From NCBI RefSeq assembly GCF_003858655.1, contig NZ_RQXV01000005.1:124001-188000 (forward strand): a DNA stretch of 64,000 nt, read 5' to 3'. The stretch's first letter is position 1, and every line of letters begins with the position of its first letter. Source of the stretch: Amphritea balenae (GTDB taxonomy: Bacteria > Pseudomonadota > Gammaproteobacteria > Pseudomonadales > Balneatricaceae). Both the position numbers and the translations under genes were made by a program. Below the pieces are notes generated by a model, which was not told the origin of the DNA, did no database searches, and worked only from the letters and a program-made list of their open reading frames with translations. Shown here in pieces: positions 28,174 through 36,860 of this stretch.

Positions 28174-29309
28174 AGGCTTTCAGGCTCTGTTAGATTAGGA
28201 GATAAATCCGGATTATGAAAAGGAATTAGAAAACCTGCCTGGGTTCCTGCACCCGGTTCTGAATGCAACAGGAATTCACCATGATGAGCTTTAGCAACCA
28301 CTTGTGCGACAGCCAGTCCCAGTCCCGTACCATGCGATTTGGTTGAAAAGAAGGGTTCCATCACTTTGACACAAAGCTCAGCATCCATACCAGGCCCTGA
28401 GTCCCGCACTTCGATACCCAGCTTATCGCCTATCTGACGGGCCTCTATAATCAGTTCTGCGCCTTTTCCAGCGGCTTGCAATCCGTTATTAACCAGATTC
28501 ATTATTGCCCCTAAAAGGGCTTCTTTATTGCACTGTAACTGTTGATTCGGTACATGGTTGATACACTCACAGTCGGCATCCCAACTTACCAATGGCATAT
28601 CCAGTGCGTCTTCCAACTCTCGGAATAGCTCTGCAACCGTTAGCTTATCCTCCAGTCGGGTTTCACCCCGGGCGAAGATCAGCATATCCCGTACTTGCAG
28701 CTCAAGATTTTCCAGTCGCGCTTTAACTTTACCGGCAAACTTTATCCGCTGATCAGGCCGCAGTTCCGGCTTCATCAGATGGCTGGCATACAATAACGCA
28801 GCTGACAGGGGTGTACGTACCTGATGTGCCAACGAAGCCATCATCCGCCCCATCTCAGACAACCGTTGAAAGTGCGCTAACCGCCCTTGCAATAAACGGG
28901 TTTCAGTCTGGTCAGTGATCATAACCAGCTGACCCGCTTCGTTTTCCAGCGAACGGGTTTGCAGGCTCACCCGACGACCACTCTTAAGCGAAACCTCATG
29001 GCCATCATCACTGCGGGGAGCAAAACTACGGTTGATAATGCCCACCCACTTTTCATTCTGTAACGGCTCGCCCAGCAATCCCTGGGAGGCACTGTTGCAC
29101 AAACTTACTTCACCGCAGCTATCGATTACCAGAATACCCGCAGGTAACAGATTCAGCAGATCATCCAATCGCCCGGTCGTTTGCAGGTGCGCCTGTTCAG
29201 CCGCCTGTTTTTCATCTATTGCCAGCTTCAGGCGCTGCTGCAACGCTTCAACCTGTGCTTCAAGCGATGCTATCTTTTCAGCGCTATCCTGTTGTTTCTG
29301 ATCGGTCAT
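28170..29309 (-). CDS. fleS: Flagellar sensor histidine kinase FleS
   Basis: FleS is the cytoplasmic kinase that phosphorylates FleR. From ATG 29309 the product is 379 residues: an N-terminal coiled coil (about 10-48), a PAS domain (about 48-135), HisKA with phosphoacceptor H162 in ASLAHQVRTPLSAA, and an HATPase domain (NLVNNGLQAAGKG; FSTKSHGTGLGLAVAQ). No membrane helix is seen. An ATG at 29330 is open but lies inside fleQ; ATG 29309 sits immediately after the fleQ stop and is preferred. Confidence 0.92.
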   Translation of the reverse strand: MTDQKQQDSAEKIASLEAQVEALQQRLKLAIDEKQAAEQAHLQTTGRLDDLLNLLPAGILVIDSCGEVSLCNSASQGLLGEPLQNEKWVGIINRSFAPRSDDGHEVSLKSGRRVSLQTRSLENEAGQLVMITDQTETRLLQGRLAHFQRLSEMGRMMASLAHQVRTPLSAALLYASHLMKPELRPDQRIKFAGKVKARLENLELQVRDMLIFARGETRLEDKLTVAELFRELEDALDMPLVSWDADCECINHVPNQQLQCNKEALLGAIMNLVNNGLQAAGKGAELIIEARQIGDKLGIEVRDSGPGMDAELCVKVMEPFFSTKSHGTGLGLAVAQVVAKAHHGEFLLHSEPGAGTQAGFLIPFHNPDLSPNLTEPESL

Positions 29310-29310
29310 A

Positions 29311-30792
29311 TTACTTCCGCTGAATTCCATATTTACGCATTTTTTCTACCAATGTAGTGCGGCGAATCTGTAACAGGTCTGCAGCACGGGCAACAACGTT
29401 AGCGGTCTGATCTAACGCCTGCTCGATTAGGGATCGCTCTATCCCTTCAAGATGCTGTTTAAGATCAAGCCCCTGCATCGGCAACTCGAGTGCCGAAGGC
29501 AGTGAAGATGGCAGTGAGCCCGGAGCCGTTGATAAATCAGTACTCTGCGCACCCGAATCGCCCTCTGCAGATGAGCGCTGGTAAAGAGCCGGCTCAGGTT
29601 CATCTATATGGCGGAATTTTTCCGGCAGCTCACTCACGCCTATCACCGCATCAGGATAGAGAATGGCGAGACGTTCAATCAGATTAGCCAGTTCACGAAT
29701 ATTGCCGGCCCAGTCGTGCTTTTGTAAGGAAACAATCGCAGAGGGATGAAAACGCAGTTTGCCAAAGCCTTCCAACGCCAGGCGACGGGAAAACTCATCC
29801 ACCAAAGGTGGCAGATCATCAATTCGCGCCCTTAACGGCGGCATATCAATAGGAAAAACATTAAGACGGTAATAGAGATCTTCCCGGAAGCTGCTTTCAA
29901 CAATCATCTGCTCCAGATCTTTGTGGGTTGCAGCAATAATGCGAACATCGCACTCAATCGTCTTACTACCACCGACCCGCTCGAAACAACGTTCCTGCAG
30001 TACCCGCAAAAGCTTAACCTGCATCGGCAGGGGCATATCACCAATTTCATCGAGAAACAGCGTGCCACCGTTGGCCATTTCAAAACGTCCGGCACGGCTG
30101 GATATAGCACCAGTGAAAGCCCCTTTCTCATGGCCAAATAACTCACTCTCAAGCAGTTCTGACGGAATAGCACCACAGTTAACGGGTACAAAAGGCCCAG
30201 CAGCTCTTTTGGACGCCCGGTGTAGATTATTGGCAACGATCTCTTTACCGGTGCCACTTTCACCTGTAATCAGCACATTCACATCGCGACCTGCGACCTG
30301 ACTGATCATCTTACGGACCAACCCCATCGCCTCGCTATGGCCAACCATGCCTTCGAACTGACCAGCCACGGTTTTTGGTGAAAACAGGTCCGGCTGCCCG
30401 GCATATTGCAGCTGTAGCTGACGGTAGATCAATGCCCGGTGCAACATGACCGTCAGTTCTTCCAGCGAAGCATCCGGATTCAGTCGGCCTATGATTTTTT
30501 CTTGTAGCCTTTGTGACAGTTGATCCAGTTCAGGCCAGGGAGTGACGGCAATGAGCGGTAGTTTGTCATCCAGCTCATCAAACTGCTGCATCAACTTCTC
30601 TAAGGAGATAGGCAAGTTACAATGCCCCAGCCAGACGACTGAATTTTGCGTGAGCTCGGGAATGTCTCCCTGCAACCAGGACACATAGTCGACAGTCTGG
30701 TGAGGTATAGAGGCAAAACTCAGACGCTGCGATAAACCATCACGTCGAATAGGATCATCATCTATATAAATAAGCTGCAGAGGGTTTCTCAT
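29311..30792 (-). CDS. fleQ: Flagellar master regulator FleQ
   Basis: FleQ is the sigma-54 enhancer-binding protein at the top of polar flagellar hierarchies and, in pseudomonads, a c-di-GMP responder. The 493-residue product has a FleQ-type N-terminal domain (about 1-125) that lacks a usable phosphoacceptor, an AAA+ domain with Walker A GESGTGKE at 177-184 and GAFTGA at 224-229, a Walker B region TLFLDEIGD, and a C-terminal Fis HTH (ADLLQIRRTTLVEKMRKYGI). It is followed by fleS without a gap. c-di-GMP binding is inferred from homology. Confidence 0.94.
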   Translation of the reverse strand: MRNPLQLIYIDDDPIRRDGLSQRLSFASIPHQTVDYVSWLQGDIPELTQNSVVWLGHCNLPISLEKLMQQFDELDDKLPLIAVTPWPELDQLSQRLQEKIIGRLNPDASLEELTVMLHRALIYRQLQLQYAGQPDLFSPKTVAGQFEGMVGHSEAMGLVRKMISQVAGRDVNVLITGESGTGKEIVANNLHRASKRAAGPFVPVNCGAIPSELLESELFGHEKGAFTGAISSRAGRFEMANGGTLFLDEIGDMPLPMQVKLLRVLQERCFERVGGSKTIECDVRIIAATHKDLEQMIVESSFREDLYYRLNVFPIDMPPLRARIDDLPPLVDEFSRRLALEGFGKLRFHPSAIVSLQKHDWAGNIRELANLIERLAILYPDAVIGVSELPEKFRHIDEPEPALYQRSSAEGDSGAQSTDLSTAPGSLPSSLPSALELPMQGLDLKQHLEGIERSLIEQALDQTANVVARAADLLQIRRTTLVEKMRKYGIQRK

Positions 30793-30997
30793 AAACTCGG
30801 TCTAATCTGCTTAGAATGTATACGTCAAATTTATGACATCTTTAGAGCAAACACAAGCCAGACCCCGCTGTTTTTTTGACACTCTGCTCGGTGAGAGCCT
30901 ATTTTTGGGCACAAAAACCTGACTCAGGCACGCCAGGCACTTCAGGAGCGCAGACGAGCCCAGGGTATTAAAAGAGTGATCTTTTTCATAAGACCTG

Positions 30998-31114
30998 TTT
31001 TCTCTGTTTTCTCTGAGTTCTCTGAGCTCTCTGTGTTCTCTGAGCTCTCTGTGCTCTCTGTGTTCTCTGTGTTCTCTGTGTTCTCTGTGTTCTCTGTGTT
31101 CTCTGTGTTCTCTG
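30998..31114. repeat. 13-copy 9-bp tandem repeat (TGTTCTCTG)
   Basis: Exactly 117 bp parse into 13 units of 9 bp. The right six units are identical (TGTTCTCTG). The left seven diverge only in the first three bases (TTT, AGT, AGC, TGT, TGC), always keeping TCTCTG at the unit's 3' end, so divergence increases with distance from 31114. On the minus strand the unit reads CAGAGAACA, purine-rich, and the array starts with CACCACAGAG. The period is a multiple of three, so all frames stay open. The function is unknown. Confidence 0.95.
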
Positions 31115-31146
31115 TGGTGAAACAAATACACCCCGCGAAAGACCAC

Positions 31147-31178
31147 AAAAAAACCGGACACAAAGGCCCGGTTTTTTT
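31147..31178 (-). terminator. Intrinsic terminator after fliS
   Basis: Core stem ACCGG / CCGGT extended by a paired A7/T7 tract, with a 10-nt loop; the minus-strand run of seven T makes it a good terminator for the fliS transcript 15 bp beyond the fliS stop. The T-run on the other strand could make it bidirectional. Confidence 0.85.
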
Positions 31179-31192
31179 AATTTTAACTCAGC

Positions 31193-31585
31193 TTATTCCG
31201 CTGACAGCTCCATCTGATCCCAGCCTGTTTTAACTTCCAGCAACAGATTCATCACTTCCTGAACCTGCTCCCCATTATTCTCTCGATTGGCCTGCATAAT
31301 CGTACGTACCATATAGTCATACAGCGCATCCAGATTTTCAGCCACTTCACCGCCATTTTCCAGATCAAGAAAGTCTTTCAGACCCAGTACGATATCGGAG
31401 GCTTTATTCAGTTGCTCTGTACGTACCTCGATCTCACTGCGATCGATAGCCCCTTTTGCTTTTGCCAGCGCCGTCAGTGCACCTTCCAGCAACATAGAGA
31501 TCAGCTGTTTAGGTGACGCATGCTCTACAGCAGAAGCTAAACCTACTTTCTGGTACTGCTTCAGGGCATTCAGATTTACACTCAT
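31193..31585 (-). CDS. fliS: Flagellin export chaperone FliS
   Basis: FliS binds the C-terminus of flagellin in the cytoplasm, prevents early polymerisation and delivers it to the export gate. The 130-residue product has the FliS core (QYQKVGLASAVEHASPKQLI, SMLLEGALTALAKAKGAI) and LDALYDYMVRTIMQANRENN, and normal length. It is 59 bp downstream of fliD and ends before a strong terminator. Confidence 0.96.
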   Translation of the reverse strand: MSVNLNALKQYQKVGLASAVEHASPKQLISMLLEGALTALAKAKGAIDRSEIEVRTEQLNKASDIVLGLKDFLDLENGGEVAENLDALYDYMVRTIMQANRENNGEQVQEVMNLLLEVKTGWDQMELSAE

Positions 31586-31644
31586 TTACTCTCTACTCCA
31601 CACTTCTGTTTCTTACCGACGATTAAATATTACTAGAGATTCGT

Positions 31645-33672
31645 TTAATTATTGCTGGCTGTAAATGGTAACCGATCAGCAAGTCCGTCCAGCGAACTTC
31701 CTGTTGTCTGCAAACTACTGATAATCCGCTCCATGGCGATATACTGAGCGGTCAAACGATCATTCAACTTTTCCATCTTACGATCTAACTCAGTCTGATC
31801 GTCTTCGATACCGGTCAACTGATTATTAATACTGTCTTCCCGAATGCTGATTGTGCCATCGCTGGCCAGAAACTGATCGATCAGTCGGGTCATCTCACCA
31901 GCAAAGCCGCGGGAGAAATTAAAGGTAAAGTCACCGGTCGTACCTTCCTGAATACTCAGATTAAGCCCGTAAGGGTCAGAATCCAGCTTTGGCAGCAACA
32001 CATCACCGGCACCGAAAGCGGCTTCACCATTGATAGTACCCGCCGCATCTACACCGGTGGTTTCTGTCGGGTTATTAAATAAAACATTATCGTCAAACTG
32101 CGCACCAACAGCACTAAACTCTACTTTTGAGTCACTGCCATAAACCCGAGACTGCAGTTTAATTTTATCGCCTTCAATCACCACATCAATAAAGTCATTG
32201 GAGGCTTTTAAATTCGTGTCATTGTTGATCAGGGACTGTAATTCAGTACGTAGTTCCTCTGCGGTATTAAAGTTACCATCAAGGGTCAGAGTCTCGGTTG
32301 TTGTGCCGTTTACAGTAACAGCAAAGGTATAATCACCGGGAGATAACACAGTATCAACAGCAGCAAAATCATCACCGGCTATTACCGAACCTTTAGTCGG
32401 CGACGTAGTAATAGTACCGCTATAAGTACCGGGCACTGTATTAACTGCATAACTACCAATACTAACATCAACTCCGGTTACCGAAGCTGAAGTTTGCGGT
32501 GCAAAGATCGCTGCGACTTCCGTAAAACGGTCATCCATCGCGCTCTGAAAATCATCTTCAATGATCTCCAATGTGCCATCAAGTGTGGTACGAATGCCGA
32601 CATTGGTCAGGGCATTAAAGGTATCAACACCGGGAACCGACGATCCGATCATATTACGAATCTGAGTCATCAGCACTTTCGCACTACCATCTCTGGAAAG
32701 GTCGCCGGAGGTCAGATTATTCTCTTCATCCCGGGTCACCCCGGTCAGGCTATTCATCGTGTTAAAAAGACTGTTATAGCCTTCTACAAAATCACGAACA
32801 CTCTGTTCAGCCGTGCCTTTATCTTCAGTAATAGAAAAGGTGATTTTCTCACCGGGACTGGCTTTGTTTAGCGAAAATGAAAGTCCCGGCACAACATCAT
32901 CAACTTCATTGGTTTCCCTGAATACTGAAAGGCCATTGATCTTTACTTCGGCATCAACGCCTTTTTGGGTCTCTGTCATCAGGTGAGTCGTCGCGTTGAA
33001 CTGAAAACCGTCCAGGTCAGTATTATCAGCGGTTACCTCTAATGCATTATTTTTACCCGATGCGGAGGACATCATTAACTGATAATTGCCATCCACCAGC
33101 AACACCGTTGCCTGCACATCAGACTCTTCCGCATTAATTTTATCGGCAATGCCTTGTAATGAATCATCGGCGCTGATTTCAATCGTTAGCCCGGTCTGAT
33201 TCTCATTTTCCGCAAAGCTTACAAGATCATCTGGGTTTGCCGGCTCATCGTAAGTCCAGGCACCCAGTTTAATAGTCAGGTTACCGGTCAGACCTGCCGC
33301 CGCATCTTTATCGCTGGCGGTATAGGATGATACTAATGAGTGCTGTTGCGCGACCTCTTCTACCTGTACCTGATAGTTACCTACCTGCGCATCGGCAGCC
33401 AGAGTATTGGCGGTAATAATAGTGGTATCGGGGATAGAAACTGAGCGGGCCTTAAAAGTATCGCTATTGGACAGCGGTGACAATAAATTCTGAAACTCTG
33501 ACAGACTGCTTTTTAGCGTGCCATAGGCTGAGATCTGGGTCTCAAGGGTCTCTTTCTTTGAATCAAGGCGTTGCTGCTGCGGGGCTCGCTGCACATCCAC
33601 CAGCTGTTTTACCAGACTTGTGGTATCGATACCGGAACCACCACCCAGGGCGGATACAATTGAATTATCCAT
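31645..33672 (-). CDS. fliD: Flagellar cap (hook-associated) protein FliD
   Basis: FliD forms the pentameric cap at the filament tip that guides flagellin assembly. The 675-residue product has the N-terminal coiled-coil region GGGSGIDTTSLVKQLVDVQR and a C-terminal FliD_C domain with the terminal coiled coil (DDQTELDRKMEKLNDRLTAQ). It is about 200 residues longer than the usual 450-480; the extra sequence is in the middle (about 380-570), probably added outer domains exposed on the cap. It is 75 bp downstream of flaG. Confidence 0.95.
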   Translation of the reverse strand: MDNSIVSALGGGSGIDTTSLVKQLVDVQRAPQQQRLDSKKETLETQISAYGTLKSSLSEFQNLLSPLSNSDTFKARSVSIPDTTIITANTLAADAQVGNYQVQVEEVAQQHSLVSSYTASDKDAAAGLTGNLTIKLGAWTYDEPANPDDLVSFAENENQTGLTIEISADDSLQGIADKINAEESDVQATVLLVDGNYQLMMSSASGKNNALEVTADNTDLDGFQFNATTHLMTETQKGVDAEVKINGLSVFRETNEVDDVVPGLSFSLNKASPGEKITFSITEDKGTAEQSVRDFVEGYNSLFNTMNSLTGVTRDEENNLTSGDLSRDGSAKVLMTQIRNMIGSSVPGVDTFNALTNVGIRTTLDGTLEIIEDDFQSAMDDRFTEVAAIFAPQTSASVTGVDVSIGSYAVNTVPGTYSGTITTSPTKGSVIAGDDFAAVDTVLSPGDYTFAVTVNGTTTETLTLDGNFNTAEELRTELQSLINNDTNLKASNDFIDVVIEGDKIKLQSRVYGSDSKVEFSAVGAQFDDNVLFNNPTETTGVDAAGTINGEAAFGAGDVLLPKLDSDPYGLNLSIQEGTTGDFTFNFSRGFAGEMTRLIDQFLASDGTISIREDSINNQLTGIEDDQTELDRKMEKLNDRLTAQYIAMERIISSLQTTGSSLDGLADRLPFTASNN

Positions 33673-33747
33673 AGCAACACTCCAGCCTTCCCCTAAGCGA
33701 CTGCATTAACAGACTAGCTATTACACTAAGGGCCGGCAAAATTCTGA

Positions 33748-34104
33748 TCAGGCGCGATCGTTTAAGATCAGCCCCATCAGGCCTTCAATACTCTTTGATA
33801 ACTTAATGGCTTCTTCAGACGGATACTGACGAATCACCTGCTGGGTCTCCGTATCCATCACCTGCACAACCACTTCATCAATTTCTTTATCTACCGAGAA
33901 ACTCAGATTACGCTGATCAGAATGCATAAACTCATTCAATCGTTCAACCACGGCTTGCATATCTTCCGCCGTCATCTTCTGAACATCCTGAGCTTTCTGG
34001 ACCTGTTCCTGCACATTAACCGGTTTCGGTGCGGTAGCCTGATTCTGCTGCGCTGATTGTACCGCAGACTGAGCCGTATTACCGTTAACTGATTCTACAG
34101 CCAT
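33748..34104 (-). CDS. flaG: FlaG family protein
   Basis: FlaG proteins are small exported or cytoplasmic factors found next to polar flagellin genes and linked to filament length. The 118-residue product has an A/Q-rich N-terminal half and the conserved C-terminal FlaG core NLSFSVDKEIDEVVVQVMD followed by VIRQYPSEEAIKLSKSIEGL. The ribosome-binding site AAGGAGGTGT lies just upstream, directly after a strong hairpin that follows fliC. Confidence 0.94.
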   Translation of the reverse strand: MAVESVNGNTAQSAVQSAQQNQATAPKPVNVQEQVQKAQDVQKMTAEDMQAVVERLNEFMHSDQRNLSFSVDKEIDEVVVQVMDTETQQVIRQYPSEEAIKLSKSIEGLMGLILNDRA

Positions 34105-34121
34105 GATACACCTCCTTAGAC

Positions 34122-34154
34122 GAAATCCCTCATCGGGTGAGGATGAGGGATTTC
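34122..34154 (-). other. Perfect 13-bp hairpin between fliC and flaG
   Basis: GAAATCCCTCATC (34122-34134) and GATGAGGGATTTC (34142-34154) are perfect complements around a 7-nt loop. There is no T-run after it on the minus strand; the flaG ribosome-binding site follows at once. It may protect the fliC mRNA 3' end, attenuate read-through into flaG or both. Confidence 0.75.
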
Positions 34155-34186
34155 AGGTTACTGTTGTTAATAATCTCGCTAAGAAA

Positions 34187-36058
34187 TTACTGTAACAGAG
34201 ACAACACTTGCTGAGGCTGAGCATTCGCTTGCGCCAGCATTGCAGTACCCGCCTGCTGCAGTACCTGGGCCCGTGACAGTGCCGCAGATTCCGCCGCAAA
34301 GTCAGCATCCTCGATCTGGGAGCGGGCAGCCGCTACGTTCTCGGATACGTTGGTCAGGTTGTTGATAGTAAAGTCCAGACGGTTACTGATCGCACCCAGG
34401 TCACCTCGAGTAGAGCTGATTGTTTCTAGGGCCGCATCGATTACGTCGATTGCCTTTTGTGCACCATTAGCAGTTGAGATATCAATATCAGCAACTGCAG
34501 AACCACCAGCTGACGCATTGTTATTCTCTTGGATACCCAGCTTAGCCTCAATAGTTGCGGCTTGCTCATCATCTAACTTTATAGATATCTCTGAACCATC
34601 AATTGATGAGAGCTTCAAAGCACCATCAACGGCACCATCAATTGTTTGCTCAAGAGATGCTACGACACCGGTTGCCTCTTTATGGGAATTAATCCATGCA
34701 ACAATATCGGTCGCTTCATCCGCGGTATCAGCTGCATCATTGTCATAGTTCTTTGCAGAATCATACTTATCTAACGATACACCATTGATCACTACATGAC
34801 CTGCCTCAATATCAGCACCGCCTGCATCAGCTATCGCTACATAACCTTGAATCACTCCAGCTCCAACCCGTGAATCCACACCAGTAACATCAGCCTGAGT
34901 CACATCGTCATAGGTAACGGTTATATTATTTACGCCAGCTTCAGTTGAAAATGAAAGTTGCGCTTCTTGGGTAACAGTACCTACATCAGCAGCTAAGATA
35001 CCCAAACCACTAACACCCAACGCTGCAGTTCCTGTTGCACCCGGACCACCTGATACATCATCTGATGCGGTAATTATCAATTGAGAAGCTGTATTACTAC
35101 TAATATTAAGTTTACCGTCATCATTAATACTCGCTGTTACAAGCCCTTGCCCTTGATCATTAATGGCAGAAACAAGCTCATCCATACTGCCAGTATTCTG
35201 AATAGTAACCGACTGTACGTTCGTACCTACTTGATCATCAGCAACATCAAGGCCTGAGAATGAGATCTGCAGACCTTCATCTCCCTGAAATATACCATCA
35301 CCAACAGTATCCGCGGTCCAACTAACTACAGAACCAATTTCAACGCCAGTAATGTTAGTATTCATAGTATCTAAGATATTTTGCAAAGAATCGGTTGCAG
35401 CCAGAGCTGTCAAATCACCAACATCCTGCCCATTAACATACATGGCATTACCACCAGCAGCGCCGTCAATTGCTCCCTGAAGATTCGCGAACAACGTACC
35501 TGTACCATCGTTCGCTAGATCGCCAACAACATCTGCACCTGCACCATTGCCAAGAGCTTTCGTATCCATTTTCCCTATTTCCAAAGCAATAGTCTCAAAA
35601 GCCTCAGAACCTACCTGCAGATCAACCTGACCCAGGGAACCATCCAGAATCTTCTGACCGTTAAAAGAGGTAGTATCAGCGATACGGTCCAGCTCGGTTT
35701 TAAGCTGTTTAACCTCGGCATTCAGAGTGGTACGGTTACCAGAATCGTAAGTACCGTTGGCAGACTGGATTGCCAGCTCACGCATACGCTGCAGGATGTT
35801 AGTGGACTCGCCCAGGGCACCCTCAGCGGTTTGGATCAGGGAGATACCATCGTTAGCGTTTCTGATAGCCTGGTTCAGACCCCGTACCTGAGATGTCATC
35901 TTGTTAGTGATGGACAAGCCTGCTGCATCGTCTGCTGCAGAGTTGATCCGCTTACCACTGGACAGACGCTCCATCGCAGTACTCAGATCGTTTTGTGATG
36001 TCATCAGGTTGCGCTGGGCATTCAGAGACATAATGTTTGAGTTAATTACCATAGCCAT
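34187..36058 (-). CDS. fliC: Flagellin FliC
   Basis: FliC is the filament protein. The 623-residue product has the conserved N-terminal D0/D1 region ([36 protein letters not shown]) and C-terminal D1/D0 ([20 protein letters not shown], ending VLSLLQ). The middle (about 165-530) is a variable, Asp/Ala/Gly/Thr-rich surface domain, making this a long flagellin. It is the only flagellin gene in the window. A sigma-28-like promoter lies 93 bp upstream, and flaG-fliD-fliS follow. Confidence 0.97.
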   Translation of the reverse strand: MAMVINSNIMSLNAQRNLMTSQNDLSTAMERLSSGKRINSAADDAAGLSITNKMTSQVRGLNQAIRNANDGISLIQTAEGALGESTNILQRMRELAIQSANGTYDSGNRTTLNAEVKQLKTELDRIADTTSFNGQKILDGSLGQVDLQVGSEAFETIALEIGKMDTKALGNGAGADVVGDLANDGTGTLFANLQGAIDGAAGGNAMYVNGQDVGDLTALAATDSLQNILDTMNTNITGVEIGSVVSWTADTVGDGIFQGDEGLQISFSGLDVADDQVGTNVQSVTIQNTGSMDELVSAINDQGQGLVTASINDDGKLNISSNTASQLIITASDDVSGGPGATGTAALGVSGLGILAADVGTVTQEAQLSFSTEAGVNNITVTYDDVTQADVTGVDSRVGAGVIQGYVAIADAGGADIEAGHVVINGVSLDKYDSAKNYDNDAADTADEATDIVAWINSHKEATGVVASLEQTIDGAVDGALKLSSIDGSEISIKLDDEQAATIEAKLGIQENNNASAGGSAVADIDISTANGAQKAIDVIDAALETISSTRGDLGAISNRLDFTINNLTNVSENVAAARSQIEDADFAAESAALSRAQVLQQAGTAMLAQANAQPQQVLSLLQ

Positions 36059-36150
36059 GAGATGTTCTCCTCATATCAGCTAGCTCTGACCAGCTGCTTT
36101 TTTTAATTCTGTCGGCAGTTTTCTTAAGTGAACTGCCATACCTGAAATTT

Positions 36151-36177
36151 GTATCGACCATCTTTGACTTTGCTTTA
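36151..36177 (-). promoter_or_regulatory. Sigma-28-like promoter for fliC
   Basis: On the minus strand TAAA (36177-36174), 15 bp and GTCGATAC (36158-36151) match the FliA consensus TAAA-N15-GCCGATAA with correct spacing and two -10 mismatches. It lies about 93 bp upstream of the fliC ATG, implying a leader of roughly 85 nt. Confidence 0.75.
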
Positions 36178-36297
36178 GCACATTATTTACGTGCCGCTAT
36201 CATTTCCCTACAGGTCGTTGCCTTTAGCATCCAATACTGGGCAATTAAGCTATCGACCTCTACAATCTGAACTTTAGGCATCAACCAGGGCGCTCCC

Positions 36298-36609
36298 ATG
36301 CTAAAACAGCTATCCGAAGTACTGACACTAACCCAGGCAATGCTGACCGCAGTTAAAGCCCAGCAATGGGAAACTGCTGAGCAGATACAACAAGACAGGG
36401 AACAATTACTGACTCAATGCGGCAATATGGAAGCCCCTTCAGACAAAGAAGAAAGCCTTAAAATACATGAAGTTATATTAAGAACAAAAGAACTCGAAGC
36501 AACAATGCAACCGATACTTGAGTTAAATAAGCGTGACCTTTTTGATCAGCACAAGACCCGCAACAAGCGACAAAAAATGGTTAGCGCCTATAAAAATAAC
36601 AGCGGCTAA
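36298..36609 (+). CDS. FliT-like flagellar chaperone
   Basis: A 103-residue, mostly helical and charged protein (LSEVLTLTQAMLTAVKAQQW; LELNKRDLFDQHKTRNKR). Its size, alpha-helical character and the pattern 'LTxxMLxAxxxxxWexaexiqxdReqLL' resemble FliT, the FliD-specific chaperone. It stands alone on the plus strand between fliC and flgL, opposite to its neighbours, whereas fliT usually follows fliS. The start at 36298 has a weak ribosome-binding site. Assignment is by pattern and context only. Confidence 0.65.
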   Translation: MLKQLSEVLTLTQAMLTAVKAQQWETAEQIQQDREQLLTQCGNMEAPSDKEESLKIHEVILRTKELEATMQPILELNKRDLFDQHKTRNKRQKMVSAYKNNSG

Positions 36610-36635
36610 GAGGGTTAAAACGGGTATTTCTGGCA

Positions 36636-36652
36636 TTACCCATTTTGGGTAA
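36636..36652. repeat. Palindrome TTACCC-ATTTT-GGGTAA after the FliT-like gene
   Basis: A 17-bp inverted repeat with 6-bp arms, 27 bp beyond the FliT-like stop. Its central 15 bases (TACCCATTTTGGGTA) recur exactly at 36736-36750 within the flgKL terminator. No T-run follows on the plus strand, so termination of the FliT-like transcript here would be weak. Confidence 0.6.
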
Positions 36653-36723
36653 ATCAATGACTAAAGCCCCCTAAAGTACTTTTTAAGCCCTATTCTCAAA
36701 CCACTGTTACTTTTAAAAATCAT

Positions 36724-36757
36724 AAAAAAAGCCGCTACCCATTTTGGGTAACGACTT
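36724..36757 (-). terminator. Intrinsic terminator downstream of flgL
   Basis: On the minus strand a 12-bp stem with two G-T pairs (arms at 36746-36757 and 36729-36740) is followed by TTTTTTT. It lies about 100 bp beyond the flgL stop and would end the flgKL transcript. Confidence 0.8.
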
Positions 36758-36860
36758 CGTAAATATCAAATTATAACGCTAAAGCTCCTGTTTTCTTAAC
36801 GTTTAAATCTGGCGAATATATTCAACCTATATAGCCAAGCTAAATCGCCAGCGAAAAGAA

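Larger units (their letters stand above)
30793..31192. other. 400-bp fleQ-fliS intergenic region
   Basis: There is no convincing gene here. The gap holds, from right to left on the minus strand, the fliS terminator (31147-31178), a 13-unit 9-bp tandem repeat (30998-31114), about 150 bp of unremarkable sequence and the fleQ leader. A TTGACG hexamer near 30825 could be a -35 box for fleQ, but no good -10 matches it. Open frames across the repeat translate as runs of His-Arg-Glu or Thr-Glu-Asn and are explained by the repeat. Confidence 0.7.

Noticed and set aside
29337-29352. Sigma-54-like sequence (GG-N10-GC) before fleS
   Set aside because: It falls in the codons of the conserved FleQ helix-turn-helix (TLVEKMR), so the match may just reflect coding constraint; it could still be real because fleSR has its own promoter in pseudomonads, but evidence is too weak.
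30998-31114. Possible CRISPR array
   Set aside because: Units are 9 bp, directly adjacent and without spacers; no cas gene is in the window.
30811-31161. Minus-strand open frame rich in His-Arg-Glu repeats between fleQ and fliS
   Set aside because: The repeated residues come directly from the 9-bp tandem DNA repeat, which keeps all frames open; there is no ribosome-binding site or conserved part, and it runs through the fliS terminator.
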